Of a stretch of DNA of 64,000 nt, positions 34,831 through 47,240 are shown piece after piece. Source of the stretch: Eupeodes corollae (lineage: Eukaryota; Arthropoda; Insecta; Diptera; Syrphidae); NCBI RefSeq assembly GCF_945859685.1, contig NC_079148.1:144643133-144707132 (forward strand). The letters are read 5' to 3'. The notes beneath the pieces are model-generated. The model was not told the DNA's origin and made no database searches. It worked only from the letters and a program-made list of their open reading frames with translations. Numbering within the stretch: the stretch's first letter is position 1; each line of letters opens with the position of its first letter. The position numbers and the translations under genes were made by a program.

Positions 34831-35470
34831 GTGAGATATTTTGGTTCTTCTAAATTTTTCACTTTTTTTTAAATATGATAAAATATCCAAACACTTCTTA
34901 TTTTTGAAAATTCAATTTGCAAATCTTAATATTTTTATATGTAAAACTAAATTTGTTCAAAGTCGATATCTAGTTCTTTAGATATGGCCGATGAAAAAAA
35001 GTATTCTTATTTTAGTCCAAAAGATGAAATCCACAAAAAATGTCAGAAAATCGAAAAAATCACTAAAAAATTACAGAAAAAAAATTATTGAAATCGGTTG
35101 ATCAATTCTTATGAAAACTTAAAAAAAAAAAACAAAATAACAGTTCCGTGAAGGGTACCCTTTAAAAAAAAGAAAAATTTAGAAAAATAAAAGTTTGCAA
35201 AAATATAAAAAAATGTATCGATTTGTTTTTGAGAAAGTTCAAATGTTCAATTTTTGACCAGTAAATTTGTATATCTACTGTAATTTTAAGTCTTAAGAAA
35301 AATGAAAAAAATGTTTAACGAGAATCGGTTCACAACCTTAATTTCTAAATTTGAAGTCAATTGACCCAAATCTTTTGAGTGTAGATTCCAGGACAGTAAG
35401 ACTGACGGACGGAATCTGGAGGCCCACTTTTTTCGACTTCTTTATCAGGGTAACATCATGTTTAATTAAA
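34831..35470 (+). repeat. AT-rich dispersed repeat, family B (GACGGACGGA core)
   Basis: The best marker is GACTGACGGACGGAATCTGG followed by GGCCCACTTTTTTCGACTTC at 35398-35442. An inverted, diverged counterpart is at about 55040-55110 (GAAGTCGAAAAAAGTGGGTC, then CAGTCTGTCTTC). The upstream sequence is AT-rich with no frame. Class unknown. Confidence 0.5.
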
Positions 35471-36359
35471 ATCTCGAGTTCGAAATGTTTTATGAATGTA
35501 AAACTTGCCATATAGTCTTAAATTTCAAAAGTAATTACAAATGTTGAAGGCAGTAAATTTCTGTGCTATTTTATTTTAAAGTTAAATAAAACCCAAATTC
35601 ATAGAACTTTAAAGTACGAACCATAAAAGCCAGAGGATAGGAAAACCTTTAAAAGAATTTCCGAATAAAATTCTTTAAAAGTTAAACACTGCGTCAAAAT
35701 GTGGTACTTGTAAACATTTCCCACTTAAGTTCCACATAACACAATCTTCTTTATTAATTAAAAGGAATTTTGTTGACAAAAATATTTCGAAGGATTTATA
35801 AGAAGAACCACATCGCAAAAACTTCCAAGTCACACTTAAAACCTTCAACAACAACAACTCCACCAAAAAAGTACCTTCTTTTTAAAAAAAAATTGAAATC
35901 TCCAACGGCCATGTCCATCCATCCTCCATCATCATCGTCTACTTCGAAATTTAAATATTAAAAAAGAGAAAAAACAAAACTTTATTTTTACCAATAAAGC
36001 AATTATTAAAAAAAATATCCATGAATCATATTCAATGAATTCACAATAAATCACGTCGCACTTCCTCTTTCAACTCTCTCGAAGCTCGAAGCTCAAAACC
36101 CTGATATGCAGATACCTATTTTTTCCTGTTATTGTTGTTTCAGTATTTTTTTTAAAACTTATAAATGACAACCTATCAATGAGTATATTGAACAAAAATA
36201 ACTCTGTCAGTCACTGAACTGAATTACTTCCCGTGAGACAACATTTACCCAGAATAAATATAAATATATAAAATATGTAAGAAGGTGTTTTTCTTTTTTT
36301 TGTTGTATTTTTTAAGGGCACACCAAAGTTTATTTAAAAATACCAAAAAGAAAAACAAA
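35471..36359. other. AT-rich spacer
   Basis: No supported feature. Confidence 0.45.
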
Positions 36360-37300
36360 ATCCATGTGCCATTCCTATCCTGATGTCGATGTTACTGAAC
36401 GCTGACGAAGTCGAAGTCAAACTCGATCGAGTCGTAGAGGTAGAGCCGTCAATATAATTCTACCCATGACCCAAAACTTTCACTTAAAATCCGTGTGTGG
36501 CAGAAATACCTACTTACGAGTATACTTTATATACATCACCCAAAAGCAAGCAACGTCAACTCCAATTTGTAAGTCATTCGATTGTCAATTGGGGCGGTTA
36601 AAATATGCATGCAAACAATCTCCACCACCCTCCAACCACCAAAATGAAACGAAACGAACCCAACGAACGTTGAACAGTCGAACCAAAACCAACCCAATCA
36701 CCACCTTAACAACCCCACTGCCATTCTCTCTGCTCCTGAAGGCCGCCGTAAACCATGACGGGAAAAGACGACGACGACGATGACGACGACGAGGGACGTT
36801 GATAAAAAAAATCACATATTCGCATACCATACGGGGAAGGACGGACGTTAAGACCGACCGACCGCCTCAACCCAACATCTACAAAAAGACGAAGAAAAAA
36901 TCCAACAATAACATTTTTACGGTCTGCAATTTTTCTGCGGTATATTTGACGACTGGTGAGTGAAAATCGATTTTCGAGATATATATTTGCCTCATCAATT
37001 CAAAATGAGCGAAATCCAAGCGAGACATGAGGAGGGGTGACCCAAAATATAGATCAAAACTACTCCGCAGCTACCGCCGCCGCGCCGCCCGTTCAGTTCA
37101 GCTCAGTTCAGTTCACATCCTCAGTCCTCACAAAGCGATGCAATTTGTCAACCTCGCTGCCGTTGCCTTCATATGTACCCCGTCCCTACCCTTTTCGACA
37201 AACGTAACACACCCATTCTTCAACATTTGATACGGTGGCGGTGGACGGATGGATAGATGGACGGCCGGCCGTTCAGCAGCGGCAGCGGACGAATGGACAC
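36360..37300 (+). other. GC-richer island with possible donor and initiator-like motifs
   Basis: Composition changes sharply here, with GACGACGAC repeats at 36765-36795. A good donor, GACTG|GTGAGT, has its GT at 36956-36957. At 37088-37125 GTTCAGTTCAGCTCAGTTCA and TCCTCAGTCC repeat the fly initiator-like word TCAGT several times after a CCGCCGCGCCGCCC stretch. These are hallmarks of a 5' exon or promoter region, but no open frame has a family signal. The frame 36466-36783 and its shadow look like non-coding. Confidence 0.25.
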
Positions 37301-38889
37301 AAATGAACTGAAATGCTTTTCATGTTTTGTATCTTTTTTTATATTTATTTTTATTTTATTTTATTTGATTTTGAAAAATCTATAAATTTATCTCAAATTG
37401 AAAATAAATTTCGACGTTTTTCTTCTTTTTTTTTGAAAATTCAAAATTAGCAATTCATGTTGCCGGTATCCGGATAAGTGGGATGGATGCCCTCGCGCGA
37501 ATGAATCAGTCAAAGACCGGTCGTGGTGTTGGGTACGATGAGGTTTCAGGCATGAGGCAGAGCGTGTAGAACCGAAATAAACGTTTTTTTCAAAAGCTTT
37601 CTGTGTCGATGTTGATGTCGATGGGGGGATGTCGATGTCGATGAAGCTGCAAGGGCTTTTTTTTGCTTTTCAAAATAAAATTTCTGTTTTTCTTTTTAAT
37701 TTATGCAATCATGCTTCATTTATGTAGATACATCGATTTGATATAGTTCGAGATACACAACAAAACACACACCGTATCAGTTTAGGCCGCCAGGAGCAAC
37801 AACAAAAAAGATGAAAGAGATACAATTGGCATGAGTTAGTTTTATTTATGCGTTATTTAAAAAAAAAACACAAAAAACAACAACTTAAGCACGAAAAATG
37901 CGTTTATGTTGATTTAGGAAGTTCTTATATATTTTAATCTTTTATTACAACCAACAACATTTTTGGTTTGGATGAGCGTTTTTTTTTTCAGAAAAAAGAA
38001 AATTTATATTTTTGATTGAAATTTTTGAAATACGCGAAAATGTGTGGGTGGGTTATGTGCAAAAACATAAAACATATTTTTTTAAATTTAAATTTAGGAA
38101 AAACATGTTTTTGAAAAAAGGAATTAGTTCAATTTTAATGTTTTATGTGTTTTTATAGCTGTTGTTGTTTATGAACATGCGATTGAAGGAGTCTACATAA
38201 CAAACAACTTAGGAGTATTTTTTTTTTTACTTTTAAAGGTTTTGACATTTTAAGGTCGTTTTAATTTTTTGGAGCTGTGAAAGTTCACTTTATCGAACAA
38301 CACTTTGTGTCAACTAATTGGGGTCATAATTTTGAGGGTGAAAACACATATACAGAATCGGTAAAATGTAAATTTTTCTTTATTTAGAAATGTAGAATGA
38401 TATTTTTTTTGATAGGATGACCTCAAAAATATATTTTTAATGGGTTTTTAATCAGAATTATAATCATGGAAAATAACGTTATGCAGAACAAAAATATGCA
38501 TTTCAAGAGATGAATGCAAAACAAAAATGAATTGATTTAGAAAAACTTAATGCAATTAGTTTTTTTGCATGAACAAAATTTTTACTTCCCATAGGAAGTC
38601 ATTGTAATGGGTTCGAATTGTCGAATTGAAAATTTTGACATTTAAACTTTTTTAAAAGTACGTCCGTAAGTTCGCGACGTTTATTTTTCGGGTTTCTAAG
38701 CTGACGTAAAATTATCAATTGCCATGAATTCCACACTTTATCAAAATTGACAATTCTCCACAGAATATGACATGAAACCACGCTTTTTGACAAAATTCAG
38801 CATTTATACAACCTTTAAAAAATAAACTGTAGACAGCTCAAACCTATTAGGGCAAGTCAATTGAGCATGTTCTGAAAGATTGTCAATGT
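37301..38889. other. Non-coding stretch
   Basis: GATGTCGATG-type repeats at about 37605-37645, otherwise AT-rich without a supported feature. Confidence 0.45.
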
Positions 38890-39760
38890 TCAGCCTCGTC
38901 GAGAGGGGGGGGGGGTGAAACTCCCCGGGCCCGTAATTTTCTAGGGGCCCGTAAAATTAAAAGCAATGAGGAGAGTGTTTTTTGTTTTCAATATACTCTA
39001 TATTCATCATCAACATACCTATTCACACTTAGTTTTAATGCTTTCGCAATCGGCCCCTGTTTGCATGTTATCTACGAATCTATCAGTCACAAGCTCGCCG
39101 ATCTGGGCCCCTGATTATTATTGGTACATTTTCGTCAATAATTAATGAAAAATTGGCCAACTCTGAACTATCTAAAGAAAGTTATAACAAGTTGTTTCGT
39201 TTTTCTTTTTTAATTTAACGTAAAATACAAATTTATTTTATATTGAAAATTGTGCACAAAGTAATTTTTTAAACACAAATCCGAATGCCGTGTATTCGCC
39301 ATGAGCAGCTCACAGCCTTAACTTGTGTGGAGTCGGTTCAGCGGAATGTTGTCCTGCCGTCACATTTTTTGGTATTGTTCAAAAGTGTTTCAACTTGTGC
39401 CCGGATCCCTTCAGAAACTTTTAGACATAATATGGTCAGCTAGAATTGAGGCAGTGAAACTATTTATCAGATGATAAACCTTAAAACAACATTAAAACCT
39501 TAAGTTATTTTAATTTAACTGCTGAAGCTCAAAGAGATGTAAATGGCGTTTTAAAATATAAGCACAAATTTGAATGCATGCTGATGTCTTCGATTTTGTT
39601 AAAGGTTCTTAGCGCTATAAATGAAAGAACCTTCATTCTTCAAGCCAGAAACATGACTATTGACGTTGAAATTCGAAATCTCGACAACTTGATCTCCGGT
39701 TTGAACATTACTCGAAACGGATGGGATCAAATTTTATCTTAATGCAAAGCAGTTGCTTAG
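38890..39760 (+). mobile_element. hAT-like element remnant (DUF4371/ZMYM-type transposase piece)
   Basis: A GC-rich end-like stretch, GGGGGGGGGGGT then CCCCGGGCCCGTAATTTTCT and AGGGGCCCGTAAAA (38906-38957), resembles the termini of a group of animal hAT elements. About 600 bp on, the frame around 39525-39745 contains VNGVLKYKHKFECMLMSS, KVLSAINERTFILQ and NLDNLISGLNITRNGW. The spacing of Gly-Leu-Lys, Phe-Glu, Leu-x-x-Ile-Asn and Leu-Gln matches the central part of hAT transposases related to ZMYM-type proteins. The match is by pattern only. The rest of the transposase and the second end are not seen; the mariner-like remnant follows at 39950. Confidence 0.4.
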
Positions 39761-39949
39761 AGACGATCGTGTTTCCGGACTTGCTACACTTGGCATCAAA
39801 GCACCTTTGCCAAGGAAATTGAATTTCGATGCAATCATAAGTTGTTTTTCTTCACAGAAAGCTCTTTTTTCAACTTGTGCTTATTTCTTGAAAATTAGTT
39901 TTATCCTTCCGCTGAACGAATATGCTTGTGTAGACGCTTGAACAACGCT

Positions 39950-40350
39950 TAGAGAAGTTTCCGATTTTGCCAAAAAAATCATCTTTTGAGATAAAGCTCA
40001 TTTTGATCTTGAAAGGTTTGTAAACAAGCAAAATTGTCGAATTTGGGGCGCAGAAAACCCGCAAGCATACATTGAAAAGCCGATACACCAGAAACGAGTC
40101 ACTGTTTTTGGTCCAGAGGCATAATTGGGCTACTTTTCTTCCAAAATGAGCAAGGAGTGGTCGTTACAGCCAATGGCGATCTTTATCGGGCCATGTTCAA
40201 TGAATTTTTGTTCACAAAAATTGAAGAGGAGGATATTGGCAACATTTGGTTTGAACAGGACGGCGCTACGTGACACACAGCCGAAGCTACACTCGATGTT
40301 TTGCGCCCTGCTTAAAAAAAAGATGTTTTTTGGCGGAACCTATATTTAGG
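39950..40350 (+). mobile_element. Mariner-like (Tc1/mariner superfamily) transposase remnant A
   Basis: Across two frames the DDE transposase core is visible: FAKKIIF then DKAHFDLERFVNKQNCRIWG (39965-40050), NPQAYIEKPIHQKRVTVFGP (40055-40115), GIIGLLFFQNEQGVVVTANG, LYRAMFNEFL and NIWFEQDGAT followed by a stop where Cys is usual, then HTAEATLDVLRP (40235-40310). The first catalytic Asp lies in the DKAHF motif and the second in EQDGAT. The sequence breaks off at an A-rich run near 40315 before the third acidic residue. N-terminal DNA-binding part and TIRs are missing. Confidence 0.8.
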
Positions 40351-40764
40351 AAACAAATAGCTGCTATTCGCTTCAAAGCTTCGTCACATTGGCCACTGCG
40401 TAATTCTTAAGTATTAAGAATCAATTCCAAAGCACACAGACTATCTCTTAACCACAGGTCGATAGAAACTTCCAAATTTCTATACCTTCCAGATTTTTCT
40501 GGGAAGATAGGGCATTTCTTAAAGACCAGTCAATCTACTTCTATAAGAATCAAAACTAATGAGGGGCTTGCTGAAGGTGTGTAATATAAAGACAAAAATT
40601 GATACTCTAATTCCGCCTTCCCAATCAAGTGCAGCGTATTATAGGTATACCTTATGGCGATAAAATGACTTGGATTCAAGAAAAACTTATAACAACATCT
40701 TTTTACCGGATTTTTTCAGACAGACAAGCCTACAAAAGATTTATAGCGCTCAAAGTGCTTGATA

Positions 40765-41050
40765 TCTCTAAGCAGATTGCCTAATAGGAAAGCAAGCCAT
40801 TAGGCTAAGCGTATCCTCAAATAAATTTAGCAGAAGCTGTATGCACAGGAAGTAAAAAAAACGTCTGTATATGCCCTGCTCTAGATCAAAAACGAAAGAC
40901 TTAGGTAGAAAGTTCATCTATAACGATCTAACTGTTTTCATTGAGATCAGAGGAAAACTTCAAGATTTGTGTGGTATCACAATGAGCCAACAACTATCCT
41001 AAGTGTGTCCTACTCGATCACGGACTAATACTTCTCCCTAACTTAAACTC
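40765..41050 (+). mobile_element. LOA-like element, 3' fragment, copy B
   Basis: It aligns with 9830-10240: CTCTAAGCAGAT, CCTAATAGGAAAGCA, GCAGAAGCTGTATG, TGCCCTGCTCTAG, then TTCATTGAG, CTTCAAGATT, GTGTGGTATCACAATG and CCTAAGTGTGTCC. Compared with copy A, about 45 bp are missing between CAGAT and CCTAATAGG. The C-terminal frame is broken several times. The end reads CCCTAACTTAAAC rather than a clean (CCTAA)n. Confidence 0.75.
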
Positions 41051-43964
41051 AGTTTGATACATATACCTATACATTTGAAATGGAGAAAATTATTATTATT
41101 AATTTGGAGAAAATAATTTTTGATTTCCTCAAACTAACATCTTGAATTTTAGAGATTTTTTAGAATAAGACTGTTGTTCAAAATTTAATTGTTTTTAAGT
41201 TTCGTCACAACCATTTTCTGATATTGACATTTTTCAGCTTATTGCGAAAAATAAAATTAGATCGTTTTGTGACACAAGGAGTTCTGCCTCAAAAGTCATG
41301 TTTTGCAAGTCATTTTTATTTTGCATTTTTGTGCAATCATTATTTGCATTAATTTTGTTTTATAACAAATTATAAAATACTTAAAATAGCTTAAATTTTA
41401 CAATCTCAATTATTTATAATCCAATAAATTTAACAACATTTTATATAGCGACAGTTTAAACAACATTTTATTTAGCGACGGACAGTGAACAGTTTTCGAG
41501 TCATCATTCTTCTTAGACCAACTTCTGCAGATCAAATAATTCAACCCTTTAACCCTTCCTAGGGTGCTGCATCACCCTGTACCTTATTAAATTGATAATA
41601 TTTGTGGAGGCCCTCAAATTAAAATGTGTTAGTTAGAAGTTTTAATAAAAGTTTTTTTGATATTCTATTTAAATATTAATAAGAGTAAATAAAATAAATA
41701 TTAAAAAACGTACAAGGAGTTTTATTAATGTCCACTCCAAATATGGGTTCTAGGGTTAAATCTTTGGCCTTAAAAAAATCACACTGCCCGACAAGATTTT
41801 ATTACTGGAAATAAAATTGAGTTTTTTTCGATGAGCTTTGATGGTCTTGATTAAAATCTTATTAAAAATTATTCCTCATTTTTGAGACATTACTTTTTAA
41901 AATTTAAAAAAAAAAACATATAAATATAAGCTTTTTAAATTCGTGCAGTTTTTTTAAAGTCTTTAATGACTATATTCAATGCTAATATACATTTTTTTTA
42001 AACTGAAACGATTTGACAAAAAAGTTTGTTCTACAACAAGGCTTTCACTTCAAGGTTTTGAAAAAAAAAATAAAAAATAGAACAGATTTGCAAAATCATC
42101 ATGCAATTCATTCATAGTAACTATGTTGTGTCTTACCTTAGCCTCAAAAACACCGTTCTTGGTTGTCTTAAACGTTAATCTGATGGTATGAAAAGTTTAA
42201 TAGGCTAGATTCGAATTAAGAAGCCTTTAAGCCTTTAAAAATGTTTAGTTTTATTTGTAGGACTAAAAAAGAACAGTTTTATGACCACAAAACATGGCTC
42301 CAATCATATAATTCGGAGTGTATAAAATCATGTATGTATGTGAGAGCATAGAGTGTCTAGTATGCAATTGCAGCTACAAAGAGTTTCTTTTCCGAATTCC
42401 TGAAGCTAAAAATAAATAAATACCTATCTACTATAAGGTTCCTACATCTATATATAAATTTATATACGTTGGACGCATGTCGGGTTTTAATTTTTTAGTG
42501 TTAATACCTATGTTATAGAGGGTAATGTATCTATGTACGTAATGTATGTAGTTACCTATCGATAAAACAGCATGAATTGCAAGTTTATTGTATAAAGCTG
42601 CACCGCTGTTGTTGCACTCTTGGATATTTTTTTTTTACTTTTTTGTAGATGAAGTTTATTTTATTTATTTATATCGATACATTTTTTTGATATTGTTTAA
42701 CGTCGGACGTCTATTTTTTTATAGCTAAAGTTGAGGATATATATGACGGCATTGACATGTCATATGAGAGAACAACGCCATCTACTATAGTATCCGCCAT
42801 CCAAATAGCTGCATCGTCTCACAATGGGAGAGAATAACCATAAATTCGGAAATAAAAATAAATAGAATATGTATAAAAACAATCTTTAAAACTTTTAATT
42901 TTAGGCCATTTATTCCCTTTTAGATCCTTAAAAGACAGAAATGTATAAGAATTGCAAATGAGATTATTTTTAATACCACACAAATCTTGAGGAAATATAA
43001 ACTTTAAACCATAATGTATAAGATTATACTTTGGTGATACGGGGCGTATGTGGAACATTTTTGTTTTAAGAAAGAGTGAAGACAGAGCTACTTGTCCAAT
43101 TTCTCCTTAAAGAACATATCAACAATATTTAAAATTTTGAATTCTTTGAAATTATTGCAATTTGGAATTATTTTACTTGAACTTATTTAAAACCAGACAA
43201 ATTATTGATCATCCAACATTTTAGTTTAGATGCTGTGATTTTTGTTTGTCCTTTAACTGATTCACATAGAAATGGGATAGACATTAAACTCTTATTCAAC
43301 TTTGTCTTTACCTTAAATTAATTACAAGTTTTTCATGTAACTGTCCCACTGTACATCAGAGTATTTTGTTATTGCTGCTGTAATTTAAGTTGTTTTGGTG
43401 TGCCAATTGCTCATAAAGCAAAACAAATGAATTGGTTTTTGTGTGTTGTCGATAGGTTTGTAGATATTTTTTTATTTATATTTATCATATTTTTTTTGTT
43501 ACTTTTTATTACTAAACAATATCAATTTTCTATGAAAATACTTTATTTTATCTAGACACAGAAGCTTGAGTTATGTTATTTGATTTAATATACGAATAGG
43601 TATGAAAATAAATCGGCTATGATTTATAAAATTCCAATATTTGAAGGGGGGATAAAAATGATTGAAACTAAAATAATTGTTTTTTTTTTTTGTTCATGAA
43701 GTTTCGATGAAATTGATGAAAACATCCTGAAATTTCGATGAAAGTTAAAAGCAATTTTAGTCAAAATATTTGTATTAAAGAATCACCTAACTAAAGTTGA
43801 TTTTTTGCACAAAATCATAGATACGAAAAAAATGTTTTTCTCTGGTTTTATTTTGCTTACGTACATTTTAAAGAATTTTGCTAAAACTATTTAGTAATTC
43901 AATTATGTAATATTGAATAAAAGGTGGGATTGCGAACGACATTGATATCCTTGATAAACCTAGC
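41051..43964. other. Non-coding AT-rich stretch
   Basis: Nothing supported. A near-repeat, AACATTTTAT(A/T)TAGCGAC, occurs at about 41437 and 41463. Confidence 0.5.
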
Positions 43965-44115
43965 TTACGTATCTCATCTAAATACCATGGATATAATTTT
44001 AGGGGCCCTTGAAATGTTGACAAATTTGATAATTCGGATCATTTACAATAACTTATAATGGAAAGTTATGAAAAGTGATGTACCTCAAGGTTCCATTTTG
44101 TGTCCTAATCTTTTT
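43965..44115 (+). mobile_element. Family A tail joined to a scrap of CR1-like RT
   Basis: TTGAAATGTTGACAAATTTG and ATCATTTACAATAACTT (44010-44050) resemble the tail of family A at 5245-5300. It then passes into a short frame SDVPQGSILCPNLFIKI (44066-44117), the CR1-like RT motif around VPQGS. A second, similar junction lies at 44970-45040. Confidence 0.5.
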
Positions 44116-44127
44116 ATTAAAATTAAA

Positions 44128-44360
44128 TTAGGTGTCGCAACAACCCGTAGAGAACTTAGGCTTTGAATTTTCAACCATTCCTGTGTGTGTGTTATTTTAG
44201 GGATGGAGGTAACCTGCAGGATTTACCGACCTGCTGATTTGAGAAAGCAGTGTTAATGACAAGAATTACTCTTGAAGGATTTGTGAGTTTCTCCCAAGAG
44301 GCTATAACCTTGAATTTAAGACCATTGTCATTAAATTCCTACACATGCACCATAAAACCA
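44128..44360 (-). mobile_element. tRNA-derived SINE-like element, copy B
   Basis: Aligns with copy A at 58150-58440: GGTGTCGCAACAACCCGTAG, AGAACTTAGG, TTTCAACCATTCCTG, CAAGAATTACTCTTGAAGGA, TTTCTCCCAAGAGGC and ATAACCTTGAATTTAAGACC. Because the tRNA-like part is at the right-hand end and reads on the minus strand, the element is minus-oriented. The box B of this copy is decayed. Confidence 0.6.
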
Positions 44361-44449
44361 CAGGTATGCTGAGATATTCGGGACATAAAACTATTGATGT
44401 ATTACATTATTTCATTTTGTTTAACCCGCCACTTGATTCTTTTTACTAT

Positions 44450-45060
44450 ACCGAAAGTTGAAAGCGGTATTTTTATTCTCAAGACATAGGAGTCGAAAAT
44501 AAACTTTTATCAATGGTTTGTTTTTTTTTCTCTCTACAAAAATAAAAAGCGTCAAATGCAAAAACCTTGGAGCCAAGATCTTCATTTGTTTTTAAAATAT
44601 TCGAGTCCAACATCAATTTTTACAAATTTTAAGCAAAACTGACTTCAAAGTTTTTATTTTTTGAAAAAGAAAACTTTCAATTCCATTTTTCTAAACACAT
44701 TTTAAACGTCATTTTTCGAAGCATTGAACTTTTTTTTAAGTTATACAATTTTGTGTTCATTATTTTATTTCGTATGATGTTACACGGTAAATACAAAATT
44801 TAATTCAAGTCGAAAGCATTAATGATTCGTGAAATATTTGACCAATCTTAAGCCCCCTAGATTTTTCTTTAAAAAGTCCTCCCTCCATATTTTGATGTTA
44901 ATATCCGTTAAAAAAAAAAAAAACATTAATTTCTTATCAACATCTTTGCTAGTTCCTTAGATATCGCTGACGAAAATTAAAAATGGCGATGTGCCTCAAG
45001 GTTCGATTTTGTCACCTTCTCTTTTTATTGTTATACAAAACAACTTCTAATCTCCTTCGT
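44450..45060 (+). repeat. AT-rich dispersed repeat related to family A, copy 3, with RT scrap
   Basis: CACGGTAAATACAAAATTTA, then ATTCAAGTCGAAAGCATTAA and GTGAAATATTTGACCAA (44776-44850) match the region of copies 1 and 2 that ends in AACCAAAATGTTCACC. CTAGTTCCTTAGATATCGCT near 44950 resembles 34965. At 44980-45040 it runs into the frame NGDVPQGSILSPSLFIV, a CR1-like RT motif. Confidence 0.5.
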
Positions 45061-45158
45061 AATATCCTAATCTTCTGGTACAGCTAAGTGAAGAATGCAA
45101 GACAAATGAAATCCCTTTAAAAAACCATTGTAGATGCGTTGTAAGGAGTCTAGACTCA

Positions 45159-45169
45159 CGTTGGGCGCC
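45159..45169 (-). repeat. Single PBS-like core, inverted
   Basis: On the minus strand this reads AAATGGCGCCCAACGTGAG followed by TCTAGACTCC, the full-length form of the repeat core and the only one on this strand in the window. Confidence 0.7.
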
Positions 45170-45235
45170 ATTTCTAATGTTTTTCAAAAACATGTTTCTG
45201 ATAGATATTTCGTTTCCTTTTAACATTTTAACTAA

Positions 45236-45800
45236 AAATGTTTTAATATTTTATTGGATTGATATTTACAATAGATATTTTTCACTTTTTATAAAAGTGA
45301 ACCATAATTAACTATTGTTTTATGACAGATTATTGAGCCTAAGGTATTATTCTCTTCTCGATTCATTAATTACCTCAACCAGAGTTAGCAAAAATAAGGA
45401 GGAACTCTGAGAATTCTTACATTTTCGAACAAAAAAGCCTTAAAGAAATATTTATATCTCATTCTGTTGAAAATTCAAAAGTTTTCTGCCACATATCTAA
45501 TTAAAAGAACACATTCGTCCAATTTTAAAAGTATTTCAACATTTTATTGGAATTATGTTTCCACTTCATATGAAAGTGGACTCTTGTTGTAAGACAGATT
45601 ATTGAACATCGAGAATTATTCTCTTTTCAATTCATTAATTACATCAACCAAAAGCATTTAAAATAAGAAGAAATTCTGAGAAAAATAATTTGAAACACAA
45701 AAGCCTCCCAGAAATATTTATATCCCATTCTGTTGAATTTGAATACTCAAAAGTTGTCTACCACATATCTACTTAAAAGAACACCTTATTCCAATTTTCC
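45236..45800. repeat. Two-unit tandem repeat, period 265-293 bp
   Basis: ATTTTATTGG starts at 45248 and 45541; AAGCCT followed by AGAAATATTTATATC at 45435 and 45701; CCACATATCTA(A/C)TTAAAAGAACAC ends both units. Both units carry a short palindrome at the same place (CACTTTTTATAAAAGTG and CCACTTCATATGAAAGTGG). No gene. Confidence 0.8.
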
Positions 45801-47240
45801 CAGAATAAAATTGAATGACATTTTCTCATCAAAAAACCGCACCCCAAGTCTCTATAACACAAATCAATAACTTGCTATATAATGTACATCGTCATCATCA
45901 TCCTTGTCATGGAACTATATAACCTTTAACCATCATAAATAAAATCCAGCAAAAGTGCCACAAGCACAATCCTGGTTCTATTTTCAAATGCAATCATAGA
46001 ATTTTTTCATACCATATCTACCTTAGAGTACATACATACCTAGGCTATTTTGAAATTGAACGAAAATTACCTCACAAACTAGGATATTTGAAAGGATACC
46101 TAAAGGTAAAATTGAAAATACATATTCCAACTCCTACATTCAAAAAATTAAAAGGAAAAAAAAACTTACCCCCTCAAGAGATTTTATTGTCAAAATATAG
46201 GAAAGGATCGAGTAGTATAAAATATTGAAGAAACTATAGAAGAATGAACCAGAATTCTGTTCCATGCTCTTTATGAATGAACAAACAACAATTTTTGAGA
46301 AATCAAAGGACTTGATGAAGAATGATTTTTCAATTGAACTGCAAGCATAAAAGCATTTCATATCATGCTCTACCTCTCTTTTTATCTTCAAACTATAATA
46401 GCTTCCCGTTTATCAAATATTAAACAGAAGAATCTATCACATTTCATGAACATCTAATGAATGACACAAGTCACAAGGATTGTACACCTAAAGGTGTATA
46501 AGGTGTTTGATAAATTCCTCATTTCAATCACTTTTTCCGGATTTTCATTTGCCAAGCTATTTCTATTTATTTCTGTTTCTATTTCAAACTGACTGGAAAT
46601 AGTGGTTAGCTGAATAGCTGAATGGCTGAATAGCTATTCTATGGCACTTTCCATAAGTCAAAAGAAATTCAATTCAATCCAATCCATCTTTTCCTACATC
46701 CATCTATCTAACATCAGAAACTATCTATTTATGTATCTAGCTGCATTCAACACACAATTATCTAATCCTCTGACAAGTCCAAGTGAAACATTACTATAAA
46801 AGGACATATAATGAGAGTAAAAGTCTTGGACCGGTCGTTGTCATTCTTGTCGTTGTTGTCGTCGTCGTCGTTGTCAGTCTGTTGTTGGTGATGCTGATGC
46901 TGAAGGCGATGGCGATGGCAATGGTGACGTTGAACGGTGGTGCTGGCGCTGAACCTGTTTGCACTGAATGCGTTATTAGTTCAAGCTTCGATAAAGGCAG
47001 ACAAACCAAACTAAAAGATAGATAGATAGATAGATACTTTCGTACCTAACCTACTCGAAAGATAACAAAAACCCATCCATCCAAGAGTTGAATTTATATA
47101 TCTGCCAGGCTGTCGAGTGTCTCGTTTGATTTGAATTGAGGTGAAGACAGGACAGCAAAATAACGTATTATAGGTCTCGTTCGTCAACGTTTGTCTTGCA
47201 TCTCGAATCGATGGCTCATTACATAATTGGGTTTATAAAA
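45801..47240. other. Non-coding stretch with simple repeats
   Basis: GTC/GTT and GAT/GGC simple repeats at 46840-46930 produce the valine-rich frame at 46783-47025. (GATA)n at 47017-47035. Nothing else supported. Confidence 0.5.

Noticed and set aside
46783..47025. Valine-rich 80-residue frame resembling a membrane segment
   Set aside because: It comes from a GTC/GTT microsatellite; the complementary frame is threonine-rich for the same reason.
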